A stretch of 64,000 nt of DNA, taken from contig CM041777.1 of the NCBI GenBank assembly GCA_023374045.1, positions 111,069,588 to 111,133,587 on the forward strand, in the 5' to 3' direction. Each line of letters opens with the position of its first letter. Position 1 is the stretch's first letter. Below are positions 22,835 to 32,083 of this stretch, in pieces. Below the pieces are notes generated by a model. The model was given only the letters and a program-made list of their open reading frames with translations, ran no database searches and was not told where the DNA came from. A program made the position numbers and the translations under genes. Source of the DNA: Limonium bicolor (Eukaryota > Streptophyta > Magnoliopsida > Caryophyllales > Plumbaginaceae).

Positions 22835-23102
22835 ATTCCCTCCTCCATTTCATCTTCACACACTCTCTCTCCATATTCTCGAAGCTCTCTTTTTCTTACT
22901 CTCTTCCAAAAATAATTTCGTAAAACTGTGCAAGCTCTCTCTCTAAACAGAGTCATCTATAGATTCTGATCATGAGTATATTCCAATATCAATCCCTGTA
23001 GTTTTATTTCATTGTCTTTGTTAATCATATTCGCACTAATATTCTATATTCAATATTCATCTAACATTCCTCTCGACCTTATTGGCGAAAGTGCTCACCA
23101 CT

Positions 23103-24450
23103 GATTCAATTGGGATGAATTTGATGAAGGCGTTCCAGATCAATGCACAGATTGGATGACTACATGCAAGAGTGTTATATCGAGCTCCGGTGTGGACACA
23201 GGTTACTTATTTCAAACAACCAGGCCTTTAGGGTAAGAAGAAGCGAAAGCTTGGGTAGATAGTGTTGGCCCTCCCAACCATATCTACACCATAATTCAAA
23301 GTTCTCGGTCGGGCCAAGATTTCCACATAACATGCGAGAGGTATTGGAAACCACGAAGGACGTCACGACCTGGTGTCATCAACCGGCGCAGATCATCTGG
23401 TTCCAAGAAATGTGGTTGTCCTTTTAAAATTAAGGGGTATTACACAAACTACGGGTGTTTCTTGCAGTGGGTAACGGATGGCATAACCATGATCTCGCAG
23501 AGTGGGCAGAGGGCATTTTGGGAAAACGTCTGACTGAGGCGGAGGAGATTATGATCGACCAGAGAACCGAGTCGGTGTGCCCCCCGTGCAATTTATTCGA
23601 GCTCACAACAATCAACCCAGAACGCAGCAACAAGAAAGACATATACAACCGGATACAAAAAACAAAACTATAATAGAGATGGTTGATCTATGGTGTAGAC
23701 TCTGCTGAGTGAGCTAGACAAAAACAACTACTACTACGATTACACTACAGATCCAAGTAAGTCAACTCAGTATGTCTCAATAACTTCAATCATTTAGGTT
23801 TCATAGTAATTTGATAGATAACATGATTATGTTTCACAATTTAGATGATCAAACACGACTTGGGTCCATCTTCTTTGCACACCCTACATCTAGATTACTG
23901 CTCCATGCGTTCCCGTATGTCATAGGCATTGATGCTACCTATAAAACAACATAGCAAAAATGCCTTTGGTTCAGTTCATCGGGATGACGAGTATAGGCAA
24001 AAACTTCAGCATTGCCTTCGCCTTTCTTGTATCAGAATCAACAGACATGTATGTGTGGGCACTTCAACAATTAAGGGACCTCCTCGGGCGGACTACAACC
24101 TCTACATTTATCACCGACAGGTGTCTGGCCCTGATGAATGCCTTAGAAGAGGTATTTCCTGAATCTCATCATCTACTATGTCGGTGGCACATAAGTAGGA
24201 ACGTTCAGGGAAAGCCGAGACTTATATGTGTGATAGAGGAAGGGCGGGCGGCTGCAGTCCGAATGTGGACTTCGGTTGTCTACTCGAGCACAGAGCAGGA
24301 CTACAACGAGAGTACGCACATTTCAAGAAGGTCATTTCATAAGGTTCGGCATGGTTCATGACTCCCCACTCCCCCTGTCTATCCGCATGGTTCGCTTATA
24401 GAGATCCAAACACTGTCGGACCTTGGATTCATCAATTACAATCTAGGTGA
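23103..24450 (+). pseudogene. Mutator-type (MULE) transposase, broken and truncated
   Basis: The first block has DEFDEGVPDQCTDWM, GYLFQTTRPL, KKCGCPFKIKGYY and WVTDG followed, after a one-base break, by HNHDLAEWAEG; this is the Cys/His zinc-binding N-terminus of FAR1/MuDR-type transposases. The catalytic block has VIGIDATYKTT (first Asp, about 23925), MPLVQFIGMTSIGKNFSIAF, TDRCLALMNALEEVFP (second Asp, about 24112), HHLLCRWHISRNVQGK, and SSTEQDY (likely third acidic residue, about 24285). An in-frame stop follows TTRPLG near 23230, and the frame changes at least four times. No coding similarity is seen after about 24450, so the C-terminal zinc knuckle is missing. It would cut and paste the element by its TIRs if intact. 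Confidence 0.88.
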
Positions 24451-24467
24451 GATAGTTGGATCAACGT

Positions 24468-24600
24468 TGTACGTTAGTTTTTCTTTAACTTAGTTTTTCT
24501 CTAACTTAGTGGTTGTAACTTAGTTGTTGTAACTTAGTTTTTCTATAAATTAGTTGTTGTAACTTAGTTTCTCTTTAACTTAGTTGTTGTTACTCATATT
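24468..24600. repeat. AACTTAGTTxTT short tandem repeat in MULE1 3' region
   Basis: About eight copies of TAACTTAGTTGTTG or TTTTTCTTTAACTTAG lie between the transposase remnant and the right terminal repeat. Confidence 0.85.
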
Positions 24601-24924
24601 GACTTAAATTTGGTTATTCAACATCTATTATTTCAAAAAAAAAGTGTCTCCCCGTAACATTCAAACTTATTCAACTAAGTTGGTGAAAAAAAAATTGTAC
24701 TGCGAATAGTAAAGTATTTGCTATTCACAGTACAATTAATTTTAAGTCAAATTAATAATATAACACATAAAAATGTAAATAACACATAAAAAGTAATCCA
24801 ACACTTTTTTACAAAAAAAGGTTCCTGTATTAATTCCACAAAAAGTAACTAGTAAAATTCGCTACTAATCAACTACAAACTACTTCGGTAAATTTACTTA
24901 CAGATATCATTTTTGGAAAAAAAA

Positions 24925-25020
24925 GCACAGCGACACATCATTACATGTGTACAACGTCAATATGAATTAAAAAAATTTGTAGTGCGGTGATTAGTAATTT
25001 TGTACTGCGAATAGCAACCC
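24925..25020 (-). repeat. MULE1 right terminal inverted repeat
   Basis: Reads ACATCATTACATGTGTACAA, then TTTGTACTGCGAATAGCAAC and CC, the inverse of the left end at 16645-16745. The boundary may lie one or two C's further right. Confidence 0.88.
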
Positions 25021-26287
25021 CCGTATGGGGGGAACATTTGGATATACTTGTTACCTGCATTTAAAAAATCCAGTGGACAAGGCCAAGAATCCAAACACAT
25101 AACACACTGTAGGAATCTAAACACTCTTTGATTCTTATCTTTGTACGTATAAGTTCATCGTGAGACTGTTACTCAGCCTTCTAGTTCGTTGTGAGTAACT
25201 GACTCACAAAAAACGACGTTTTAGGAACTTTCATATCATCAACGAAACATAAGAACTTGTAAGGTGGTAGACATTTGGTTAATGATTAAAAAAATTAGCT
25301 ACCAACAGTAATATATCAATATATGTGAAGTAGCAATTCATCGACAGCTAAAACAGTTTTTTTTCTTGTACTGTTGTTCCAATACACAAATCTCACTACA
25401 CTTATCTTGTCGTATATATGAGCCTAGTTAGTCTCGCAATGACAGAATGATCAGCTAAGAACGAGCCAAATTCTATTTACTTTAAATATTGTTGAGCCTA
25501 AACGTTCTGAATTGGTGGGTTCGAGTTTTACGGCTCAAGCTTTGCGAGAGCTTTCCTCATCTGACCAGTTTGTTAGTGGCATGCTTTTGAAAACCAAAGT
25601 TAATTCACTATAAAAAAATGATTAATCAAGATGAAACTTGTGAGTGTATAATGGTAAAGCCACTCAAAGGGTGTAGATCCAGGATATATATATATTAAGG
25701 TCAAAATGGTGGAGGCATTTGAGCTCGAATATTTATGAAATATGGGTAAAAAGACAGTTATATAATTCGTGCAAGACTATTACAACACCGCGTGTTTTAG
25801 TCACTTGTCATAATCATGTGAGCATATGGCTTGACCATATATATTGATCCATACAAATACGGTCGTGTGTATAACGTTATTTTATATATATTGGTCCTCG
25901 ACTTTGACACGACTTATCATTATTTTATATCTCTAAATTCTGAATAATTCAATTGTGAAAATTTCTGCCATCAGTCGCAAGACAAACAATTAGGAGTAAA
26001 TTTTTCTTTTCTTTTTCTCAATAGGAGCCGGATTAATAAGCAAAAAAAAAAAGGAAAAAAGAAAAAGAATGTGCACAAATGACACATGATCCAGTACAAC
26101 AAGATAACAACCTCATATATTGAGTTTGACTTCGAAGAAAACCTCATATACTGAGTTTACAAAAATTTCTACATATGTAGCATATACGTACTATTCATCC
26201 ATTTTTTTTTATATTACACATTATATATTATTATATTGTAAAGGGAAAGGAAAAAGGGAAAAAAATAGCTATACTATAGAATATATT
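25021..26287. other. Downstream flank of RLP copy B, no gene seen
   Basis: AT-rich. The part from about 25740 on matches 31540-32080 downstream of RLP copy C, including GACTATTACAACACCGCGTG. The same CCGCGTGTTTT...GTCACTTG words also occur upstream of copies A and C (near 8555 and 39640), consistent with a tandemly repeated gene unit. No supported ORF. Confidence 0.65.
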
Positions 26288-29101
26288 TTACAACTGTGGT
26301 GTAATTTTTCTTCTTTTATTTTTTCCACTTCCATCCCTTGTCACTAATGTTTTCAACCAGCATGCAAGTCTCAGTATCCATTGAGGAATCCATTTTAGAA
26401 AAAGAAAGTAGCCCCCAACTAGCCCGATCATTAATCCACATCCTAATCCGAGCAAAACAGTCTCCAGTAGTAGCCAGTCCATGGGATTAGAGGATTCTAC
26501 ATTCTCTTCTTCATCTATCAACGGTACACTTAGCTTTGCCTTTCCGCACTTGTTTGTCAAGTATTCACCACAAAGTCTTGGATTTCCAAGATACGATTTA
26601 TCATCAAAGGTGTTGAATTGATTGCCTTGAGGAACCGCACCAGTCAAATTGTTATTTGACACATTGAAAACCTCCAAAAAATGTAGTTCCCTCAACTGGT
26701 CTGGTATCTTTCCATCAAGTCTGTTAGAACTCAAGTCCAAATTTTGTAACTGACTCAAGTTGGAAAGTGACGAGGGAATGTGACCCGTGAAACAGTTATG
26801 GGATAGATTCAGCGATGTTAAGGTAACTAGACTCCCAATAGCATCAGGTATATGTCCTTGGAATTGATTTTGTGAGGCGTGAAGTAACACAGTAGAAGAC
26901 AAGACCTTGTTTTCTAGGTGTTGGTCAATCCCTTTAATCATTGCTCTAATAGATCCATAAAAAGACATAGGATCACGAATCATCTCTACAAAATGAGTTG
27001 GGACGAATATTTTATTTTCAGGAGTCATGCCTCTCAAGCTCCAAACAAAACTTTCAGGAAATGTACCATTAAGATTGTTGCTGGAAATGTCTAAGAATTG
27101 AAGTTGGGGAAATAAATATTTTTTATTTGTGTTTGGAAGCAAAGAACCATATATATTGTTGGAACGTAGAGAGAGGATTTGCAGTTTTGGAAGAGATCCC
27201 AACCACATAGGAAAAGCGTCATCAAGTTGATTATTCCCAAGATCAAGAATTAAAAGTTCACTACATGAAGCCAATGACCAAGGAATCTTTCCAATGAGAT
27301 TGTTGTTGTCCAGAATAAGGAATTGTAGTTGGCTACAATCCTTGAAGAGGGTAGGAGAAATAGTACCACTCAATTGGTTATGCTCTAAATTTAAGTAATT
27401 TAGATTAGGGTTACCAACAAAATTTACGAAGCACTCTGGTAAATTTCCTGTGAAATGGTTATATGACAAATCGAGGTAGAAAAGGGAGGATGACATACAA
27501 TTTGATGAAGGGATTCTCCCATCGTCTCGAACTTTTGATAGATTATGGTGGCCAACAGCATTTACCAAGCACTCTGGCAAATTGCCTGTGATGTGGTTAT
27601 ACGACAAATCAAGGTAAGCAAGGGAGGATAAGTTACAAGTTGATGAAGGAATTATCCCATCATCTCGAAGTTTTGATAGATTATGGTTGCCAATAGCATA
27701 TACCAAGCACTCTGGTAAATTTCCTGTGAAGTGGTTGTGTGACAAATCGAGGCGAGAAAGAGAGGATAAGTTGCAAATTGATGGAGGAATCATCCCATAG
27801 TCTTGAAATTTTGATATATTCTTGGAATAGATATTTTTGAAATATGAGGTAGGAGGAGGAGACTCTCTTCCTAAGTTGTTTGAAGAGATGTAAAGCTCAC
27901 TCAATGAGTCTCTATTTGCTTCTAATAACCATGTTAGCACATCTCCATAGAGATTGTTATGTGAGATATTTAAATATTCAAGGCTTCTTTGGCCTCTCAA
28001 AACACTAGGAAACCCGTCAAGGTTGCATGATGACATTCTTAAATCTCGAAATTGATGGGGATATGATGACGAGGTAACCCCAGTGGCTGTAGCTGTATTA
28101 TTCATAATATCATCTATCAAAGACATATTATTTCCCGAGATAGAAAGGTACTTTATTTTCGATTGCAACTTAGAGAGCGGTATGATTCCAGTCAAGTTGT
28201 TCCATGCAAGGAATAGGGATTCGAGGGTTTTAATTTCAAATATGAATGTTGGTACCTCTCCACCAATGTTATTACGTGAGAGGTGTAAATGCAAAAGATT
28301 TTGTTGACCTTTCAAAAGACTTGGAAACTTTGTGAGATTGCAATATGTTAACCCTAAGTGTTCAAACTGAGGATGTGAAGAGGTGAGATGGTCAGTGTTA
28401 TTGGCATTATCAACCTCATGTAGATCAAAGAAATTTCTTGATAGATCAAGATGTGTTACGTTCGGGAAGTGGTTGAGCAACTTGGTGAAGGGGATAGTAA
28501 TGCTCATGTAGTTAGATGAAAGATCAAGATACGTGAGGTTTTTGAGCTTGAATATAATACTTGAGATAGGTCCTCGAATTTTATTGTAATAAACATCAAA
28601 CTGCTCGAGTTGACTAATTGGGAGGTCATTAGTTTGACCAATGGCTATGAAACGGTTTTCAGAGAGATGTACCTTAACAAGTGCAGGAAATTCAAATAGC
28701 CAAGTTGGGATAGTTCCCCTGAGGTTGTTTCTGGAGAGATCAATGGAGGATAATCTTGGAAGGGTGGATGAGTTAAGTTTAGAGGGCAACTGCCCCTCAA
28801 TGCCGATAAGGTCTGCATTGTTGCTGAGGTTAAGTGCAATGACATGACCCGTTGATGGGTCACAAATAACCCCTTGCCATAGGCAGCAGTCTGTTCCTAG
28901 GATCCAGAGAGAACCATTATACTCTGGAAATGGAGTGAAATTGTTGAAGGTGAAGCCACTACTAAAGTTTAGCAGTGCATTTTTCTCATGTTTGAGACAC
29001 AAAGTTGATGTGGTACTAATAGAAGGAGAAGAAGCCCACAAATGTAACAGAAAAGTGGACAAGATGATGCTTAGTAGATGGATCGTCACACATTCTCTCA
29101 T
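26288..29101 (-). CDS. LRR receptor-like protein (Cf-type RLP), intact, 937 aa
   Basis: The single-exon gene starts at the ATG at 29101 (MRECVTIHLLSIILSTFLLH), which gives a clean signal peptide; a longer reading would need a GTG start at 29128. In residue numbers from that GTG, the order is: signal peptide, LRRNT with CLKHEKNALLNF and CCLWQGV (44-90), about 20 or more LRRs of the LxxLxLSxNxxxGxIP type, a short non-LRR island at about 700-735, terminal LRRs, then YLGNPRLCGEYLTNKC, an acidic DEEENVES stretch, a transmembrane helix (885-911) with GxxxG motifs, and a 35-residue basic tail without kinase. RLPs of this kind sense apoplastic ligands and signal through SOBIR1/BAK1-type kinases. The block at 437-574 is a triple repeat not seen in copies A or C. 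The ligand is unknown. Confidence 0.95.
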   Translation of the reverse strand: MRECVTIHLLSIILSTFLLHLWASSPSISTTSTLCLKHEKNALLNFSSGFTFNNFTPFPEYNGSLWILGTDCCLWQGVICDPSTGHVIALNLSNNADLIGIEGQLPSKLNSSTLPRLSSIDLSRNNLRGTIPTWLFEFPALVKVHLSENRFIAIGQTNDLPISQLEQFDVYYNKIRGPISSIIFKLKNLTYLDLSSNYMSITIPFTKLLNHFPNVTHLDLSRNFFDLHEVDNANNTDHLTSSHPQFEHLGLTYCNLTKFPSLLKGQQNLLHLHLSRNNIGGEVPTFIFEIKTLESLFLAWNNLTGIIPLSKLQSKIKYLSISGNNMSLIDDIMNNTATATGVTSSSYPHQFRDLRMSSCNLDGFPSVLRGQRSLEYLNISHNNLYGDVLTWLLEANRDSLSELYISSNNLGRESPPPTSYFKNIYSKNISKFQDYGMIPPSICNLSSLSRLDLSHNHFTGNLPECLVYAIGNHNLSKLRDDGIIPSSTCNLSSLAYLDLSYNHITGNLPECLVNAVGHHNLSKVRDDGRIPSSNCMSSSLFYLDLSYNHFTGNLPECFVNFVGNPNLNYLNLEHNQLSGTISPTLFKDCSQLQFLILDNNNLIGKIPWSLASCSELLILDLGNNQLDDAFPMWLGSLPKLQILSLRSNNIYGSLLPNTNKKYLFPQLQFLDISSNNLNGTFPESFVWSLRGMTPENKIFVPTHFVEMIRDPMSFYGSIRAMIKGIDQHLENKVLSSTVLLHASQNQFQGHIPDAIGSLVTLTSLNLSHNCFTGHIPSSLSNLSQLQNLDLSSNRLDGKIPDQLRELHFLEVFNVSNNNLTGAVPQGNQFNTFDDKSYLGNPRLCGEYLTNKCGKAKLSVPLIDEEENVESSNPMDWLLLETVLLGLGCGLMIGLVGGYFLFLKWIPQWILRLACWLKTLVTRDGSGKNKRRKITPQL
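27407..27820 (-). repeat. Three in-frame 138-bp (46-aa) repeats inside RLP copy B
   Basis: Three consecutive 46-residue units begin NISKFQDYGMIP, NLSKLRDDGIIP and NLSKVRDDGRIP, and each continues with LDLSxNHxTGNLPEC. Each adds an LRR plus a non-LRR linker. Copies A and C have one unit at most. Confidence 0.95.
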
Positions 29102-29173
29102 TTTGCGTGCAAATATTGATATTCTCACACTATTTCTTTCTTGTCTGGAATGGAACTACCAGCTGCAATTAGT

Positions 29174-29188
29174 TCATTTATATAGATA
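29174..29188 (-). promoter_or_regulatory. TATA box of RLP copy B
   Basis: Read on the minus strand, CTATATAAATGAAC lies about 75-85 bp upstream of the ATG at 29101. The same position in copies A and C keeps a TATATA-like sequence. Confidence 0.6.
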
Positions 29189-29406
29189 GGGGTTGTGCGA
29201 CGAGGACTTCCAAGTTTACTGGATTGATCTATTATTATATTTTGTTACTTTGTTTTCGAATATTGTGTGTCACTAATTAGGTGTGTAAAGCTGACCCCAG
29301 AAGTCATCCACGTTCTGTCCACACAAAAGGTATAGGGACCATGCATGAGAAGATGACGTTTGGATCATATTTCTTGGCTTTATATTATACAGCTGCTTTG
29401 TTTTCT

Positions 29407-29978
29407 CGGTGCCCATGGTAGGCTAACCGTCTTATTCGGTTAACCTCTTTTGGTTAATCGGGTCTTCAGTTTTCTAAAATCTAATTCCAGGTTAACCGTT
29501 TAATTCGGTTTTCTAAAATCTAATTCCATTACCATTCCGTTTAGACCGGTTAACCTTTAGTTCGGTTCGGTTTCATCGGTTAACCTTGTAGCCGTGTATT
29601 TTTTTTAATTGATGAGACACATACCATTAATATTATAGTACAATATTGATCATTCACCTAAATCATGAATGACAAATTAAACACATATGACAAAAAATAT
29701 AACATTGTGCATATTCCCTCAATAGTTAACATTAATTAATATATAAGGTGAACATCAATATTCAAAGTTTTTGATTGTTTATATAATCGGTTAACCACAA
29801 TTAACCAAACAGTTAACCGTTATGGAAAATTCAATACCGTTACTGAAACTGAAACAGGTTAATTTACACGGTTCGGTTAACTATACCGTAAGAACTAGTA
29901 CAGTTAACCTGAAAATAGGTACAGTTAATTTTAGTTTCGGTCGGATACCGCGGTTTCAGAATTTTTTGAGCAGCCCTA
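29407..29978. mobile_element. hAT-like nonautonomous element rich in GGTTAACC motifs
   Basis: The right end GAGCAGCCCTA is the inverse of a TAGGGCTGCTC terminus common in plant hAT MITEs. The sequence is missing from copy A, which reads GCTTTGCTTCTCTAGTATAT near 1966, so it is an insertion. The interior has many CGGTTAACC / GGTTAACTG words on both strands. The left end (about GGTGCCCATGG) is degraded and the target duplication (TTCTC...) is imperfect. Confidence 0.6.
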
Positions 29979-31040
29979 TTCTCTAGTATATTAAATTATA
30001 TTTATTCGTCAATGATTATACTGGCAATTAACCTATGTATGTACATCTTCCACACCAAATATCACCCTCAATTTAACTTGTTTTATATTCGTCATGATAT
30101 GCAACCTTGTGTGACCCCATTCACAGATTTTCGAAAAGGCCGAAACTTTTCGATTTAGACCTCTCAAATAACAATATTCTTGTCCAGAATGGCAGGAACT
30201 ACTTCAATTTTGATGAATGCTATTTAAAGAGCAAATTTAATATATTTCACATTTATATTATTCAGTCTCTTTTTAGTTCGAAACTTCATGCTTGTGTTTT
30301 CATCTGGTAGTTCTATTGTTTTTCTAATTAGACTTTTAAATCAAGATCAGAAAAATAAATAAATAAAAGGGTACGAGTTAAACTAATCTAATATTATCTC
30401 CCATTTTCAGGATTAAATGTGGTGAAGCCATTGACAACTGCCCAGCTTCACTACAAGAGACCGTTTCTTATCATATGCACAAGAGACAAACGAATATAAT
30501 ATCCATTCTGCACCTAGTCATTCTTTCAATTCCAATTCATCTTATTCTCCAAACAGGTGGACGGCCTAACTATATATATTTGCTCAGATTAATCTAACAA
30601 TAAATAACACAGGTCACTCTTCTTTTTGACTGAGTGGTTCATGATCAAAATTGATCAGTTTATATGAACAACAAGGTGGCAGTACCTTCTCCAGATTAGA
30701 AAAATATTTGCACGTACGGTTACTGCAAAAATGACCCATGCATCCACGGAGGAATTGTATGTCATATGCAGAATTCCACCGCCCTTGGGCCTTTATCGAT
30801 CAAGATTGATCAGTTTATATGATGAACAAACCATACACAGGTGGATTATCATCTTGAGCTCATTTCTATGTCATTTGCAGAATTCAACTGCCCTTTCAAT
30901 GAACAAATTGATCTTGGGCCTTTATCGATCAAGAGATGAATTCCTAATTAATTGCCTAGCAATATAGGAGTGCCTTCATCAACAACGACTCTTATTGGGT
31001 AGCAGCAATTGAATGTTACCGACGGATAAGAGTAACTGCG
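29979..31040. other. 5' flank of RLP copy B, no gene seen
   Basis: The first ~400 bp match the flank of copy A at 1970-2330. After about 30400 the sequence is unique in the window. It holds a local repeat of TTGATCAGTTTATATGA (about 30650 and 30805) and GGGCCTTTATCGATCAAGA (about 30786 and 30915). No coding content is convincing. Confidence 0.6.
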
Positions 31041-31044
31041 ACCT

Positions 31045-31092
31045 ATAACAGATCATGTCATCAAATTTGATATCCCTGGTCAAGTTGAGCTC
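31045..31092 (+). pseudogene. Possible exon fragment of a GPN-loop GTPase (QQT1/GPN2-like)
   Basis: After a possible acceptor (CCTATAACAG) the sequence reads HVIKFDIPGQVELM. DxPGQVEL is the G3 region typical of GPN-loop GTPases. The frame continues only briefly and the expected following motifs are absent. It is a short fragment, perhaps captured by a transposon or left by a duplication. Chance similarity cannot be excluded. Confidence 0.35.
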
Positions 31093-32083
31093 ATGATCTA
31101 CCCTTGTATGATTATCCTCCATCAATCTATGATTATCCTCCATCAAGCATGCGATTTTTATTTCATTTTTTGGTTTTTGTGTTACAAATTGACTTTATCT
31201 GCATGCTATTCTTTATTTTTGATTGTTTGCTTGTACTTCGCAAGTTTCTTTCTACTGAAATTAAGTATAGCTGTAATTCATCTTTTTCCTCATCTGTTTA
31301 TATATTCTGTCTTACGGGGGAACATTTGGATATGCTTGCTTGTTTACAGGGGGACTTTGATAGACTTGGTTAACTCTTCTGTTGTGTACAGAAACTTATA
31401 ATTATGATACAAGACACACCAACAGTACCCAAGAGAAGACATGACAGGAATGAAAATATAATAGATGGGCTGCATTGGGTAAGTTGGAGTCATATAGAAA
31501 AAGAAGTTAGAATATCATCAACAAAACATGGGAATGTGGGTAAAAGAGTTATAGTTCATGCGAGACTATTACAACACCGCGTGTTTCAGTCACTTGAGCA
31601 AATGGGTTGACCATATATATAGGTCCATACAAATATGGTCGTGTGATGTTGCAATGTGGGAGTGTTCCTCGACTTTGACAGGATTTATCATTATTTTATT
31701 TCACTAAATTCAAATAAATTTCTGCCATCAGTCTCTTAAGACAAACAAATAGGAATAAAATTTTCTTTTCGTTTCTTCAATAGGAGAGGCAACAGATTAA
31801 TAAGCAAAAAAAAAAAAAAAAAGAGACACAAGGATGTGCACAAATGACACACTACAAGTTCTACAACAACACAACAGAGCCTCATATATTGAGTTTGACT
31901 TTAAAAAACCTGATATATTAAGTTTACAAAAATTTCTACATATGTTGCATATACTATTCATCCATTTTTTTATATTACATTATATATTATAAAGGGAAAG
32001 AGAGGGGTAAAGGGAAACGCTAGCTATACTATAGAATATATCTTACAACTATCGCACAAATTTTCTTATTTCAAATTCTTCTC
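31093..32083. other. Spacer between the GPN-like fragment and RLP copy C
   Basis: No supported gene. GGGGAACATTTGGATAT near 31316 is shared with 25030 beside MULE1. From about 31540 the sequence matches the region downstream of RLP copy B. Confidence 0.55.

Larger units (their letters stand above)
16645..25020 (+). mobile_element. MULE1: 8.4-kb Mutator-like element with PMD and PB1-like genes
   Basis: Long terminal inverted repeats pair 16645-16745 with about 24925-25020. Both contain, in opposite senses, TTCGCAGTACAAAATTACTA, ATCACCGCA and GACGTTGTACACATGTAATG. Between them lie a plant-mobile-domain gene (plus), an unknown gene fragment, a PB1-like gene (minus), a minisatellite and a Mutator-type transposase (plus, broken). 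Long TIRs plus a MULE transposase place it in the Mutator superfamily. The expected 9-bp target duplication is not visible, so one flank may have been rearranged. Confidence 0.88.

Noticed and set aside
29102..29128. Longer RLP copy B reading from a GTG at 29128
   Set aside because: The codon is GTG. The ATG at 29101 gives a better signal peptide and is the start kept in copies A and C.
30447..30475. CACTACAAGAGACC as a CACTA element end
   Set aside because: Single short match with no partner end, target duplication or subterminal repeats nearby.
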